A stretch of DNA of 64,000 nucleotides from Anaerospora hongkongensis (GTDB lineage: Bacteria > Bacillota > Negativicutes > Sporomusales > DSM-15969), in the NCBI RefSeq assembly GCF_004339805.1, contig NZ_SLUI01000006.1:167399-231398 (forward strand). Reading direction: 5' to 3'. Position 1 is the first letter of the stretch, and each line of letters begins with the position of its first letter. Positions 44,559 to 52,628 of this stretch are shown piece by piece. Position numbers and translations under genes: made by a program. The notes beneath the pieces are model-generated. The model was not told the DNA's origin. It did no database searches and saw only the letters and a program-made list of their open reading frames with translations.

Positions 44559-44586
44559 TTACATAGAACATATGTTCTGGTATTAT
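44559..44586 (+). promoter_or_regulatory. LexA (SOS) box within a promoter
   Basis: AGAACATATGTTCT (44565-44578) is a perfect palindrome matching the Gram-positive LexA/DinR consensus (GAAC-N4-GTTC). It fills the 16-base spacer between TTACAT (44559) and TATTAT (44581-44586), an ideal place for repression. The polymerase operon starts 20 bases later. Confidence 0.8.
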
Positions 44587-44606
44587 GTGAATGGAGGTGG
44601 ATAGTG

Positions 44607-44768
44607 ATGAGCGAACATACAATAGATTTACTGAGTATCCCTATTTACCAGCAGATGATCCGGATATTTTACGTCGACCGGAGTATGGTAAAGTGGGCGG
44701 GAATGCTGCTGTCTGAGCATAACGAGCAGATAAAAGAGAACGAAGGCAAAAGTGATGGGAATCGTTGA
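44607..44768 (+). CDS. Small SOS-operon protein (53 residues)
   Basis: A short frame with a strong ribosome site (GGAGGTGG) directly behind the LexA promoter, overlapping the polymerase start by 14 bases. The protein starts MSEHTIDLLSIPIYQQMIR and has a helical, charged C-terminus. I do not recognise it. Many Firmicute Y-polymerase operons carry a small YolD-like partner in this position or after the polymerase, but this is not clearly YolD. Confidence 0.6.
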   Translation: MSEHTIDLLSIPIYQQMIRIFYVDRSMVKWAGMLLSEHNEQIKENEGKSDGNR

Positions 44769-46032
44769 TTTTTCTTGTTTTCCCCGCAGGAGCATATTAT
44801 GTATCGATGCAAAGTCCTTCTTTGCGTCCGTAGAGGCCGTGCGACGGGGGCTCGACCCGCTGGAAGCCTATATTGCCGTAGTATCGGATGTAAGCAGAGC
44901 GGGGGCGATTGTACTGGCCAGCAGCCCAAGGGTGAAATCGGAATATCATATCAAGACCGGGAATCGACTCTTTGAAATTCCCAAGCGTTCGCCGATTATG
45001 GTAGTAGAGCCAAATATGGCGTTATATATCGATGTAAACCAGGCAATACAGAATATATTCCGCCGGTTTGTAACAGATGAAGATCTGCACATTTACAGCA
45101 TTGATGAGTCCCTATTGGATGTTACTGCATCGCATACTTTGTTCGGACCTGCAGAGGCGATTGCGGAAGCCATCTTAAAGATGGTGAAAGATGAGTTGGG
45201 CCTTATCGTCACAATAGGCATTGGCGATAATCCGCTGCTGGCCAAACTGGCACTGGATAATGAAGCGAAAAAGCGTCCGCCATGGATTGCAAAATGGACG
45301 TATGAGATGGTACCGGAAACAGTATGGAAGATACAGCCGCTGACGGCCTTTTGGGGCATATCCAGAGGATACGACCAGAAGCTCAAGCGAATGGGAATTT
45401 ATACAATAGAGGCGTTAGCCCACGCCAATCCGCTGTTATTGCAGAAAACTCTGGGCGTAATAGGGCTGCAGTTATATTACCACGCATGGGGCTTGGATGC
45501 GAGCATCATCAGCCAGAAGGAACGGCCGAAAAGTAAATCGTATAGCAAAAATCAGATATTAATGCGGGATTATTACCTACAAGCCGAAATTTTAATGATC
45601 ATCAAGGAAATGGTGGGAGATGTATGCGCCAGGCTGCGTAAGCACCAGGAAAAATGCCAAGAGGTATATGTAGGCATAGGATATTCGGACCGGAGTTTAC
45701 GGCTGGGGTTTACTGCACGAATTAAACTAATTCGCCCGGAACACTCAACAGAAATCATTAGTGAAGCGGCACGCCAGGAATTTAGTAAACGGTGGCAGGG
45801 TGAACCGGTACGATCGGTAAATATTACTGTTGGGAAAATCGTGTCACAGGAACTTGAGCAGTTGGAACTATTTTATGAAGGAGAGGACAAGAAACACGCC
45901 ATGGACAGAGCAGTGGATGATCTTCGGAAGCGATTTGGCAAAAAAACGATCTTTTATGCCGGATCGATGGCGGGGGGAACCTTTCTTGAACGGGCGGATT
46001 ATGTAGGCGGACATAAAGGAAAAAGTGAATGA
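44755..46032 (+). CDS. Y-family DNA polymerase (UvrX/YqjW/UmuC-like)
   Basis: A 425-residue translesion polymerase. CIDAKSFFASVEA holds the first catalytic aspartate. YSIDESLLDVT has the SIDE motif with the second carboxylates. The thumb and little-finger domains follow. It is the UvrX/YqjW branch, not DinB, judging from IAVVSDVSRAGAIVLASSPRVK. Expected role: damage-induced bypass synthesis under the LexA box at 44565. ATG 44755 is preferred after GAAGG. It overlaps the small upstream gene. Confidence 0.9.
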   Translation: MGIVDFSCFPRRSILCIDAKSFFASVEAVRRGLDPLEAYIAVVSDVSRAGAIVLASSPRVKSEYHIKTGNRLFEIPKRSPIMVVEPNMALYIDVNQAIQNIFRRFVTDEDLHIYSIDESLLDVTASHTLFGPAEAIAEAILKMVKDELGLIVTIGIGDNPLLAKLALDNEAKKRPPWIAKWTYEMVPETVWKIQPLTAFWGISRGYDQKLKRMGIYTIEALAHANPLLLQKTLGVIGLQLYYHAWGLDASIISQKERPKSKSYSKNQILMRDYYLQAEILMIIKEMVGDVCARLRKHQEKCQEVYVGIGYSDRSLRLGFTARIKLIRPEHSTEIISEAARQEFSKRWQGEPVRSVNITVGKIVSQELEQLELFYEGEDKKHAMDRAVDDLRKRFGKKTIFYAGSMAGGTFLERADYVGGHKGKSE

Positions 46033-46144
46033 TGTAAGAGCATCAGTTGCCGCATTCACCAGTGGGGTTATGCGTATAATGGCAGGTGCGGACAGGTCTA
46101 TCATAGGCCAGATGGTGCATATGCAAACTTATAAATTTGCCTAA
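46025..46144 (+). CDS. Possible 39-residue protein overlapping the polymerase stop
   Basis: A GTG frame overlapping the polymerase stop by 8 bases encodes MNDVRASVAAFTSGVMRIM and a short tail. It also overlaps the 3' end of the minus-strand gene at 46101 by 44 bases. There is no clear ribosome site, though coupling could replace one. It may be noise. Confidence 0.25.
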   Translation: MNDVRASVAAFTSGVMRIMAGADRSIIGQMVHMQTYKFA

Positions 46145-47123
46145 AGTAAGATTTTATTTCATTGTTAATTGCGGAATTTTGAACCTTATCAAAAAACGGT
46201 TTAGAAATGCCAGTTGTATAGTGAAGCTCATTTATAAAATCGCTAAACAAGTCAAAATCTTTTGAGGTTAAATTATTCAAAGAACTACCCGCTTTTTTAT
46301 TAATGCTTTCCATCATTTTTTGTGAGGAGAAGCTATTTTTGTTATCATCAATATAATCCATTCCATTGACAAGCAATTGATAAACTGAATTGACCATATT
46401 TGAGGCAAGCAGCGTATTTTTATCTTTTATGCCGTCGGGAAGAAAAGTGTTAAATGAATACTTCACTATAGACGATGTTCTGGCCAATGCATCGCCTGCT
46501 GCCACAATCAAACAGCCTTTTAGACTATTCGTTGCTTTCTCTTTTTCTGTATTAGTCATATTGGATTCTAAAATTTTATTAAGCTCATCTTTATAAAGAG
46601 TTAGTGCATTCTCAATACCGCCCGGCTTTAAAGTGCCCTCGGGGCTCGCCATATTTGAATTTCCTGTAATAATTGTTGATACATCTTTAAATTTCTGAAT
46701 GAGTTTTTCATCAAAGTTCATGCTCTTAGTATTTAATCCCAGAACATCTTGCATAAAGCTATAGGGGTTAAGCCCCGGTAAAAAGTCATAAGGCGTAATT
46801 GGATGAGCTTCGAGCCGTGGAGCTTCTAACCCTTTTTGATATCTGTCCCAAAGTACATCAACACTGCCAAAATTAAATTTTAGATCTTTAAGATTAGCAA
46901 TAGCATGAGTTTCGCTATTCATAATGATTTCTTGATTTCCATCGGCATATTTTGGGTCTTCAAGTTTTTCTTGGGCTGCTTTTGACAAGGTCAAAATCAC
47001 AGCTTGATCGTTAGTGTTGCTAATATTATCTTGCATATTTGTCTTAAGCAATGGTGGTGTGATGTTAATAGCCTTTTTTATAATTTTGTTGGAATATAGC
47101 GTAGTGACATTAGACACGACCAT
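46101..47123 (-). CDS. Unknown protein of 340 residues
   Basis: Not recognised. The protein is hydrophilic without signal peptide or membrane segment, rich in Asn, Ser and Lys, and predicted mostly helical. An N-terminal low-complexity stretch (about 1-40) is followed by a stretch with NDQAVILTLSKAAQEKL, a wording seen in uncharacterised Firmicute proteins. It ends with FRQIYKFAYAPSGL. The ATG follows AGAGGTG. The next minus-strand gene lies upstream behind a terminator, so it is its own unit. AT content is higher than in the C1 cluster, which hints at a separate origin. Confidence 0.65.
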   Translation of the reverse strand: MVVSNVTTLYSNKIIKKAINITPPLLKTNMQDNISNTNDQAVILTLSKAAQEKLEDPKYADGNQEIIMNSETHAIANLKDLKFNFGSVDVLWDRYQKGLEAPRLEAHPITPYDFLPGLNPYSFMQDVLGLNTKSMNFDEKLIQKFKDVSTIITGNSNMASPEGTLKPGGIENALTLYKDELNKILESNMTNTEKEKATNSLKGCLIVAAGDALARTSSIVKYSFNTFLPDGIKDKNTLLASNMVNSVYQLLVNGMDYIDDNKNSFSSQKMMESINKKAGSSLNNLTSKDFDLFSDFINELHYTTGISKPFFDKVQNSAINNEIKSYFRQIYKFAYAPSGL

Positions 47124-47300
47124 GACAAATGCACCTCTTTATTATTGTTTCTAAAATAATTATCGAAGGAATTTCTAATTTAATTAACGGATAATTAAGA
47201 ATTAGGGATTACTAGAAGTTTCTACCATTCGGAGTAACATAATTTTTTCGGACAATAAAGTAAGTTGCAGTTTTAGTTGTGATAGGCGATCTACTAAAAA

Positions 47301-47350
47301 AATAAAAATAAGCTGTCGACTATTTATTTGTCGACAGCTTATTTTTATTT
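47301..47350. terminator. Strong palindromic terminator, probably bidirectional
   Basis: AATAAAAATAAGCTGTCGAC pairs perfectly with its complement at 47330-47350 around a 9-nt loop, with T-rich flanks on both strands. It lies directly after the stop of the minus-strand gene at 47353. Confidence 0.85.
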
Positions 47351-47352
47351 AA

Positions 47353-48648
47353 TTAATAACCGAGGATATAAAACAAGGTATTTTCAGTTGCAGTAGTTGC
47401 GAGATGGGTGTTGAAATTATCATTTGCAGTATAAATATAAAGTTCACCGTGGTCGTAAATATGCAATCGAACTGTATAAATACTATATAACCCATACGCT
47501 ACAGGAGTTTGCATGCCTACTTGAAAATCACCGTTGCCATCTGTTGATACTATATTAGAGCGGCGTTTGAAGAGTACACTATTGTTGCCATGATCGGGAG
47601 ACCAAGCTTCATCTACTAATTCAACGCGAACCTGTTCAAAAGGAACGCCCCGGCCTAAACTGTCTATAATGCGACCAGAAACAATAAAATTCGTAAATCC
47701 TGACACAAGGTAACGCATACCAGCATTCCAATTAACTTTTTCAGGATCAATGTACGAAAGATCGATAAATGTAGCTTTTGCCGGTATTCTTGTTTTGGTG
47801 AACTCTAAGGGATAAGAAGCAATTGGTACAAAACTGCTTGCATCACCATAATATCCAACAGTAAGGTAGTAAACTGTAGTATTGAAGCCATCTATTCGGT
47901 ATATTTCGTTTGTCATCGGTAGTGTTAATATGGGGTTTAAATTCTGATCATACAAATGAATTATAAAATTACTTCCTAATGGAGATGCAAGAACATAAGA
48001 ACCGGACTCGGATAAAGTAATTTTAAAATATTCCTGATCACAAACATAATTAATTTTTCCAGTAACAGACAATGCGTCTGTAAACTCTCGTGCATTAGAA
48101 AAGTTGCTGCCAATTAAATCATAATTATTGTGTAATTGCAAATAGAATTCATACGGATTACTATTAGCTGGGACAAGTGGTATAACTCTTAAAAAATACA
48201 CTCCGGTTGAACTATTATCAATATAATTAATCGTTTCGTTTTCTCCTGAAGTTCCAAAAGCTACAACCGATAAAGTAGTTAAATCACTCTGTAATTGGTA
48301 TAAAGCTACAATGCAACTTTGACTAGCAGCTTGTATAAATCGATAATTAATTTTTACCTTAGGCGATGTTGATGGAACGTAGAAATAGTACCAGTTTTCA
48401 ACCCCATTTGCAACAATGCTATCTAATTGGGGTGAATTAAGATAGGAAGCATCAAGATAGAGTGCAGTATTGGGGTCATGGTGCCCCTCAGCTCTAACAT
48501 CAATTTGCTCAGTAGATTTTGTTTTATCTTTTATATTATCTAAATTTACTTTGAATTTACTTTCTTTCAATGCTATTTGTCTTTGGTTGCTTGCATTTTG
48601 AATCATTTTTTCAACTATTGGCAAACTTTGTTTAATTATTGCGCTCAT
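47353..48648 (-). CDS. Unknown beta-rich protein with PPC-like domains
   Basis: A 431-residue protein without an evident signal peptide. Two middle segments (about 75-190 and 195-285) resemble PPC-type beta-sandwich domains (ENWYYFYVPSTSP..., STGVYFLRV; DQEYFKITLSESGSYVLA...). The C-terminal part (about 310-431) looks like an Ig-like or bacterial transthyretin-type domain (VSGRIIDSLGRGVPFEQVRVEL, DGNGDFQV). PPC domains usually belong to secreted proteins, so absence of a leader is odd; an unusual export route or cytoplasmic role is possible. GGAGG precedes the ATG by 8 bases. Function not assigned. Confidence 0.65.
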   Translation of the reverse strand: MSAIIKQSLPIVEKMIQNASNQRQIALKESKFKVNLDNIKDKTKSTEQIDVRAEGHHDPNTALYLDASYLNSPQLDSIVANGVENWYYFYVPSTSPKVKINYRFIQAASQSCIVALYQLQSDLTTLSVVAFGTSGENETINYIDNSSTGVYFLRVIPLVPANSNPYEFYLQLHNNYDLIGSNFSNAREFTDALSVTGKINYVCDQEYFKITLSESGSYVLASPLGSNFIIHLYDQNLNPILTLPMTNEIYRIDGFNTTVYYLTVGYYGDASSFVPIASYPLEFTKTRIPAKATFIDLSYIDPEKVNWNAGMRYLVSGFTNFIVSGRIIDSLGRGVPFEQVRVELVDEAWSPDHGNNSVLFKRRSNIVSTDGNGDFQVGMQTPVAYGLYSIYTVRLHIYDHGELYIYTANDNFNTHLATTATENTLFYILGY

Positions 48649-49108
48649 ATAAATGGCCTCCTCATTTTTTACGGTTTAGGTTGCTTCTACCAGGATTTAA
48701 CTCACTCACGCCTAAAGAGCTTCTTGTTCAAGGAGTTCTCTGTTAAATGCTTAAAATAGATGTTAGGTGCGCTGAGGATATTTATTAATTATTATCAAAA
48801 TAAACATTTCTGTTAGTGACTTAAAAGTTGTAAAATGCCCCCTCTTTCTTTATATGCATCTTATTGTATATTTGTTTAGTAAAATGTGAAAAAGTTTTAT
48901 TTTTGCTCATCGGTTAAAAATAACTGAATTAGGTAAGCAATATCGAAGCGGAAATAAGAAGTTCATAAAAATATATGGCTTTATAGTGTGCTGCTGATAG
49001 GAATTTTTCTGAGGCGTAATCTTGTGTGCAACTAGATTCTAGCAGGAGGATATGGTAGCCATAAAAGAGAATCCTTTCCTCTAAATCCAGGGCCAATGGG
49101 GTGAAATA
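48649..49108. other. 460-base gap without a gene
   Basis: An AT-rich region between divergent genes. It holds the gene fragment at 48936-48990 and presumably the promoters of both flanking genes; I could not define a convincing box. No terminator or RNA gene was seen. Confidence 0.5.
48936..48990 (+). pseudogene. Fragment of a DHFR-family gene
   Basis: AGCAATATCGAAGCGGAAAT plus five more bases (48936-48960) is identical over 25 bases to 6323-6347 inside the DHFR-like gene. TATGGCTTTAT follows in both places, but with a shorter spacer here. The frame is broken by stops on either side. A decayed duplicate or a recombination scar is the simplest reading. Confidence 0.55.
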
Positions 49109-50515
49109 ATGGCGATAAATGACGAGATGCTCTCCTATTTAACCCAGGCATGTGACAATTGGGTTCTGACCCAGATTCTTGATAAATTTCAGGAAGGCAT
49201 TATTGCCGTTGATGCTGATGGTCGCATCTTTTATGTGAATGAAATGTACTCAAGGATTTTAGGCGTCGCAAAAGATCATGTTTTAGGCAGGCAAATACAA
49301 AGAGTTGAACCTGGAGCAACCATACTTGATGTTGTAAAATCAGGCGAACCTGTATTAGGCAAGGCTGTGCAGATTAAGTCACTGAGAAGAGACGTTGTAG
49401 TAAATATTCATCCCATACAAAAGGACAAAAAGATAATCGCTGCAGTATCAATCTTCCGTGATGTGACTGAGACGAAAAAGCTAAGTGAAGCTCTCAACCG
49501 GGCTGAAGGCTTAGCAGAATACTTTCGGAATCAACTAGAGGCACATGATTATTTATTAAGTAATTCGATTGTTGGTAAGCATCCCGCCTTTCTCAAAGCG
49601 TTATTACAAGCCATGATCGTTGCTAAAACAGATGCTTCGGTATTAATTGGCGGGGAGAATGGCGTCGGGAAAGAAATCATTGCTAAGGCGATTCACCAAA
49701 ATAGTAGTAGAGCCAGCAAACCATTGATTAGCGTAAATTGTGCAGCCATTCCGGAAACATTGCTGGAGAGTGAATTGTTTGGTTATGAGGAAGGTTCATT
49801 TACCGGGGCTAAACGGGGTGGAAAACTAGGCAAATTCGAGTTAGCTGAAGGAGGAACAATCTTTCTTGATGAGATCGGTGACATGTCGCCTTTCATGCAG
49901 TCAAAGCTGCTTCGTGTTTTGCAGGAAAAAGAAATAGAAAAAATTGGCCGTACTCAGAGCATCTCCATTGATGTGAGAGTCATAGCCGCCACGAATAAGC
50001 CGCTGGAACAAATGATTAAGCAGGGCCAGTTTCGAACTGATTTATACTACCGGCTAAATGTTGTATCTATTAAAATACCACCTTTACGTGAGCGCGGCGA
50101 AGATATTGGATTGCTGTCTCAGTATTTTCTACACCAAAATAGTGCAAAGTACAAAAAGGACCGAATCCTTTCTGCCGAGGCGATCCGCTTTCTTTCAGCC
50201 TATGAGTGGCCCGGCAATGTCCGGGAGCTGCAAAACTGTATAGAATATGCGGTAATTATGTGTACGGAGCAAGAGATCCGTATCGAGCATCTGCCTGGGC
50301 ATATTAGTAACGAGGCAGTTTTGCAAAGTGTATCGTCATTATCCGGAACGCTTTCTACTATGGAGACACTAAGAAGTAACAGGCAGATCGAAGAGCGCGA
50401 GTTAATTAGACAAGCTTTGGAGGTTTGTAATAATAATAAGACTCAGGCTATGAAAATGATTGGAATAAGTCGTAGAGCATTTTATAAGAAACTGAAAAAT
50501 TACGGATATTTGTAG
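49109..50515 (+). CDS. Sigma-54-dependent transcriptional activator with PAS domain
   Basis: A 468-residue enhancer-binding protein. A PAS domain (about 20-120, GIIAVDADGRIFYVNEMYSRILG) and a short coiled coil precede the AAA+ domain: Walker A GGENGVGKE (about 183), GSFTGA at the sigma-54 loop (about 231; Ala to Ser relative to GAFTGA), Walker B GGTIFLDEIGDM (about 250). A Fis-type helix-turn-helix ends the protein (NNNKTQAMKMIGISRRAFYKKL). It likely senses the substrate of the operon downstream and activates the -24/-12 promoter at 50665. Confidence 0.93.
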   Translation: MAINDEMLSYLTQACDNWVLTQILDKFQEGIIAVDADGRIFYVNEMYSRILGVAKDHVLGRQIQRVEPGATILDVVKSGEPVLGKAVQIKSLRRDVVVNIHPIQKDKKIIAAVSIFRDVTETKKLSEALNRAEGLAEYFRNQLEAHDYLLSNSIVGKHPAFLKALLQAMIVAKTDASVLIGGENGVGKEIIAKAIHQNSSRASKPLISVNCAAIPETLLESELFGYEEGSFTGAKRGGKLGKFELAEGGTIFLDEIGDMSPFMQSKLLRVLQEKEIEKIGRTQSISIDVRVIAATNKPLEQMIKQGQFRTDLYYRLNVVSIKIPPLRERGEDIGLLSQYFLHQNSAKYKKDRILSAEAIRFLSAYEWPGNVRELQNCIEYAVIMCTEQEIRIEHLPGHISNEAVLQSVSSLSGTLSTMETLRSNRQIEERELIRQALEVCNNNKTQAMKMIGISRRAFYKKLKNYGYL

Positions 50516-50520
50516 ATATA

Positions 50521-50536
50521 GTATACATATGTATAC
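50521..50536. promoter_or_regulatory. Probable upstream activator site
   Basis: GTATACATATGTATAC is a perfect 16-base palindrome 129 bases upstream of the -24/-12 promoter, a usual distance for an enhancer. A half-site GTATAC recurs at 50586-50591. It probably binds the Fis-type activator encoded just before it. Confidence 0.6.
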
Positions 50537-50542
50537 GTTTGG

Positions 50543-50578
50543 AACAGGGTTTTCTCAATGAGAAAACCCTGTTCTGTT
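50543..50578 (+). terminator. Rho-independent terminator of the activator gene
   Basis: AACAGGGTTTTCTC pairs with GAGAAAACCCTGTT around a tiny loop and runs into CTGTTT. The activator is thus a separate unit from the operon it should control. Confidence 0.8.
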
Positions 50579-50664
50579 TACTGTCGTATACAAAAGAGCT
50601 GCGGATTATCACAAAAGCATCTTGAATATTCAGCAAAATAAAGCGCTGTAATGGTATAGAGTGC

Positions 50665-50681
50665 TTGGCATGAATATTGCA
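50665..50681 (+). promoter_or_regulatory. Sigma-54 (-24/-12) promoter
   Basis: TTGGCATGAATATTGCA matches the consensus TGGCAC-N5-TTGCW in sequence and spacing with one mismatch. It lies about 100 bases before the first transporter gene and just after a gene for a sigma-54 activator. Confidence 0.85.
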
Positions 50682-50782
50682 GATTTAAGCTGCGTGAGAA
50701 CCAGTTCAAGAAGGAGGGATATTATCGAGTAGGCACAAAGCGAAGTAGGAGAAGCTGAAAAAGTATTTGAGGGGGTATATGT

Positions 50783-51235
50783 ATGGAGAAAAAGCCCTAT
50801 GCCGATGTTTGGGGAGATACAGTCGACCTCAAGCATCTTGCAATTGCAATGGGAATTGGAATTATTATCAGTTTATTGTTTTATATCCTAGGCCTCAATT
50901 ATCTACAAGCAAACTTCTCTAAGCTGGCAGCAAATTTAATGACTGCCTATGCACTGCTAATAGGAATCGCAGGATGTCTTTTATCTGCCATTATTTCAGC
51001 AAAGCTGTTTAAACCAAAGCGGAAATTAAACGAAGAGGAGTTTTCTGAGGGAGACCGTCTTGCTGTGTTAGAAGAACTGAAAATTGATATAGATAAAGAG
51101 GCGGAAGAGCTTCAATTTGTCGGGCCAAAGGTTATACAAGAAATGAAAGACTTGCAGATATATGACTTGTTTGCCCGGAAAAATCCTAAAAGTAAGGTAG
51201 GTGAAGTACAAGATGGACGCACTGTTTCTCAATGA
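50783..51235 (+). CDS. Small membrane subunit of a TctA-like transporter
   Basis: A 150-residue protein with two hydrophobic segments (about 18-38 and 48-70) and a long charged cytoplasmic tail. It overlaps the large permease gene, the usual arrangement of small and large subunits of TctA/TctB-type carriers, although the sequence is not a clear TctB. The start follows GAGGGGGT. It is the first gene behind the sigma-54 promoter. Confidence 0.7.
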   Translation: MEKKPYADVWGDTVDLKHLAIAMGIGIIISLLFYILGLNYLQANFSKLAANLMTAYALLIGIAGCLLSAIISAKLFKPKRKLNEEEFSEGDRLAVLEELKIDIDKEAEELQFVGPKVIQEMKDLQIYDLFARKNPKSKVGEVQDGRTVSQ

Positions 51236-52586
51236 GCTATTTTGGGGGTTAGGGGCTGCTCTTGCAGGAGGGATAATTTTTTCCGGAATTGGGTTGATTT
51301 CCGGAACCGATGAAACGGCGACAATTGCGCCGTTAACCCTGCTAGTAATCTTACTGGGATTTCCACCTGTAGCAGTTTTTGCCTGGTTTATAGCCGCTGC
51401 TGTTTCCAAACATATGACACATGCCATACCAACAGCGCTGATGGGAGTTCCGGGCGATACGATGGCAGTTCCGATGCTTCAGGATGCCAGTATTCTTCGC
51501 CGCTTGGGTGTACCGCATATTGCCCTGCGGAAGATGATTTCGGGAGGCATTATAGCTGCTTTTGTTGCCTTGCCAATCTCCGTTGGCTTTGCCACGCTGT
51601 TAGCTCCCTTTGCTGAAGCAGTTAAATCGTGGGCTCCCATCATCTTTACCATCGCTGCTGTTATTATCGCTTATACATCAGGTGGCAAATGGGCCAGTGT
51701 CTTTGTCCTCATACCCTTTGCATTCTTAATTCAGGGACTAAACAAAATGGCCATTGCGGCGTTAGGTAAGGGGGTCTTCATCAGTATCTTCTTAGGGATA
51801 GCCATAGGCCCGATGTTCGCTGATTTGGTGACTCTGCTTTCACCAATATCAAGGCACTTACTTACCCGCAGTCAGCCCCGGGAGTTTTGGCTGGCACCTG
51901 AACTAAAAAGTTGGAAAGGGTATTTTCCCAATCCGCTTGCTATTTTATCAGGTGAGCAGAAGATGTATACTGCCGCAGCTGCTACGGTGTCGGCCTTAAC
52001 CTTTACCTTTAGTCCTGTCGGGATGACTGTTATGGTAGGCGAGATTATCTCATCCCGGGTAAAGAGCTTATATCAGAGGCTAACTACTTCGTTGGCTGCT
52101 ATGAACGGAGTGACAGAAGCGACGTATATTGCTGAGACGATCATTCCATTGATGGCCTTTGGTATACCGCTTAGCCCCATGGCGCTTGGTCCGGCCGCTC
52201 CGTTATTTAATGCCCCACCTGTATTTACCTCTCAACCGATTCATAACTTGCACAACTTAATGGTTCCCTATCAGTATCTGTTGTATGGCTTTATAGGGAT
52301 TATCGTAGCGTCTTTGGTAGCCTATCCGTTTTCGATGAATTATGCCCGTAAAGCGAGCGTCTGGGTGTTGCAAACAGTTAGCCAGGAAGCGATTATCAGC
52401 ATGTTCACGGGGTTGATTATTGTTCTCTCCTATTATGAAGCTGGCATTGTGGGTATCGGTATTTCCATAACTATCGCGATTCTCGGGGGTATTTTAAATC
52501 GCTTCTTTGGCATTCATACAGGAGTGCAGTATATGACTTACTATGCATCAAGTTACATAGTTCTTACGTTATTCGGAATCAAGTAA
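51213..52586 (+). CDS. TctA-like large permease
   Basis: A 457-residue polytopic protein with about 11 membrane segments. GLISGTDETATIAPLTLLVILLG and ALMGVPGDTMAVP are the duplicated TctA-type signature loops, and MAFGIPLSPMALGPAAPLF is the matching second-half motif. TctA carriers import carboxylates such as citrate, but no periplasmic TctC-type binding protein is in the window. ATG 51213 lies inside the end of the preceding gene after AAGGTAGG. The substrate is inferred from the enzymes downstream: a hydroxylated branched acid such as mevalonate. Confidence 0.82.
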   Translation: MDALFLNELFWGLGAALAGGIIFSGIGLISGTDETATIAPLTLLVILLGFPPVAVFAWFIAAAVSKHMTHAIPTALMGVPGDTMAVPMLQDASILRRLGVPHIALRKMISGGIIAAFVALPISVGFATLLAPFAEAVKSWAPIIFTIAAVIIAYTSGGKWASVFVLIPFAFLIQGLNKMAIAALGKGVFISIFLGIAIGPMFADLVTLLSPISRHLLTRSQPREFWLAPELKSWKGYFPNPLAILSGEQKMYTAAAATVSALTFTFSPVGMTVMVGEIISSRVKSLYQRLTTSLAAMNGVTEATYIAETIIPLMAFGIPLSPMALGPAAPLFNAPPVFTSQPIHNLHNLMVPYQYLLYGFIGIIVASLVAYPFSMNYARKASVWVLQTVSQEAIISMFTGLIIVLSYYEAGIVGIGISITIAILGGILNRFFGIHTGVQYMTYYASSYIVLTLFGIK

Positions 52587-52628
52587 ATACAACAATGTTT
52601 TCTGTAAGGTTACAAAGGAGATGATTTT

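Noticed and set aside
44607..44768. Assignment of the small SOS gene as YolD
   Set aside because: The position is suggestive, but the sequence lacks features I can tie to YolD, so it is left as unknown.
50783..51235. Assignment of the small membrane protein as TctB
   Set aside because: It has only two membrane segments and a long charged tail, unlike the four-segment TctB.
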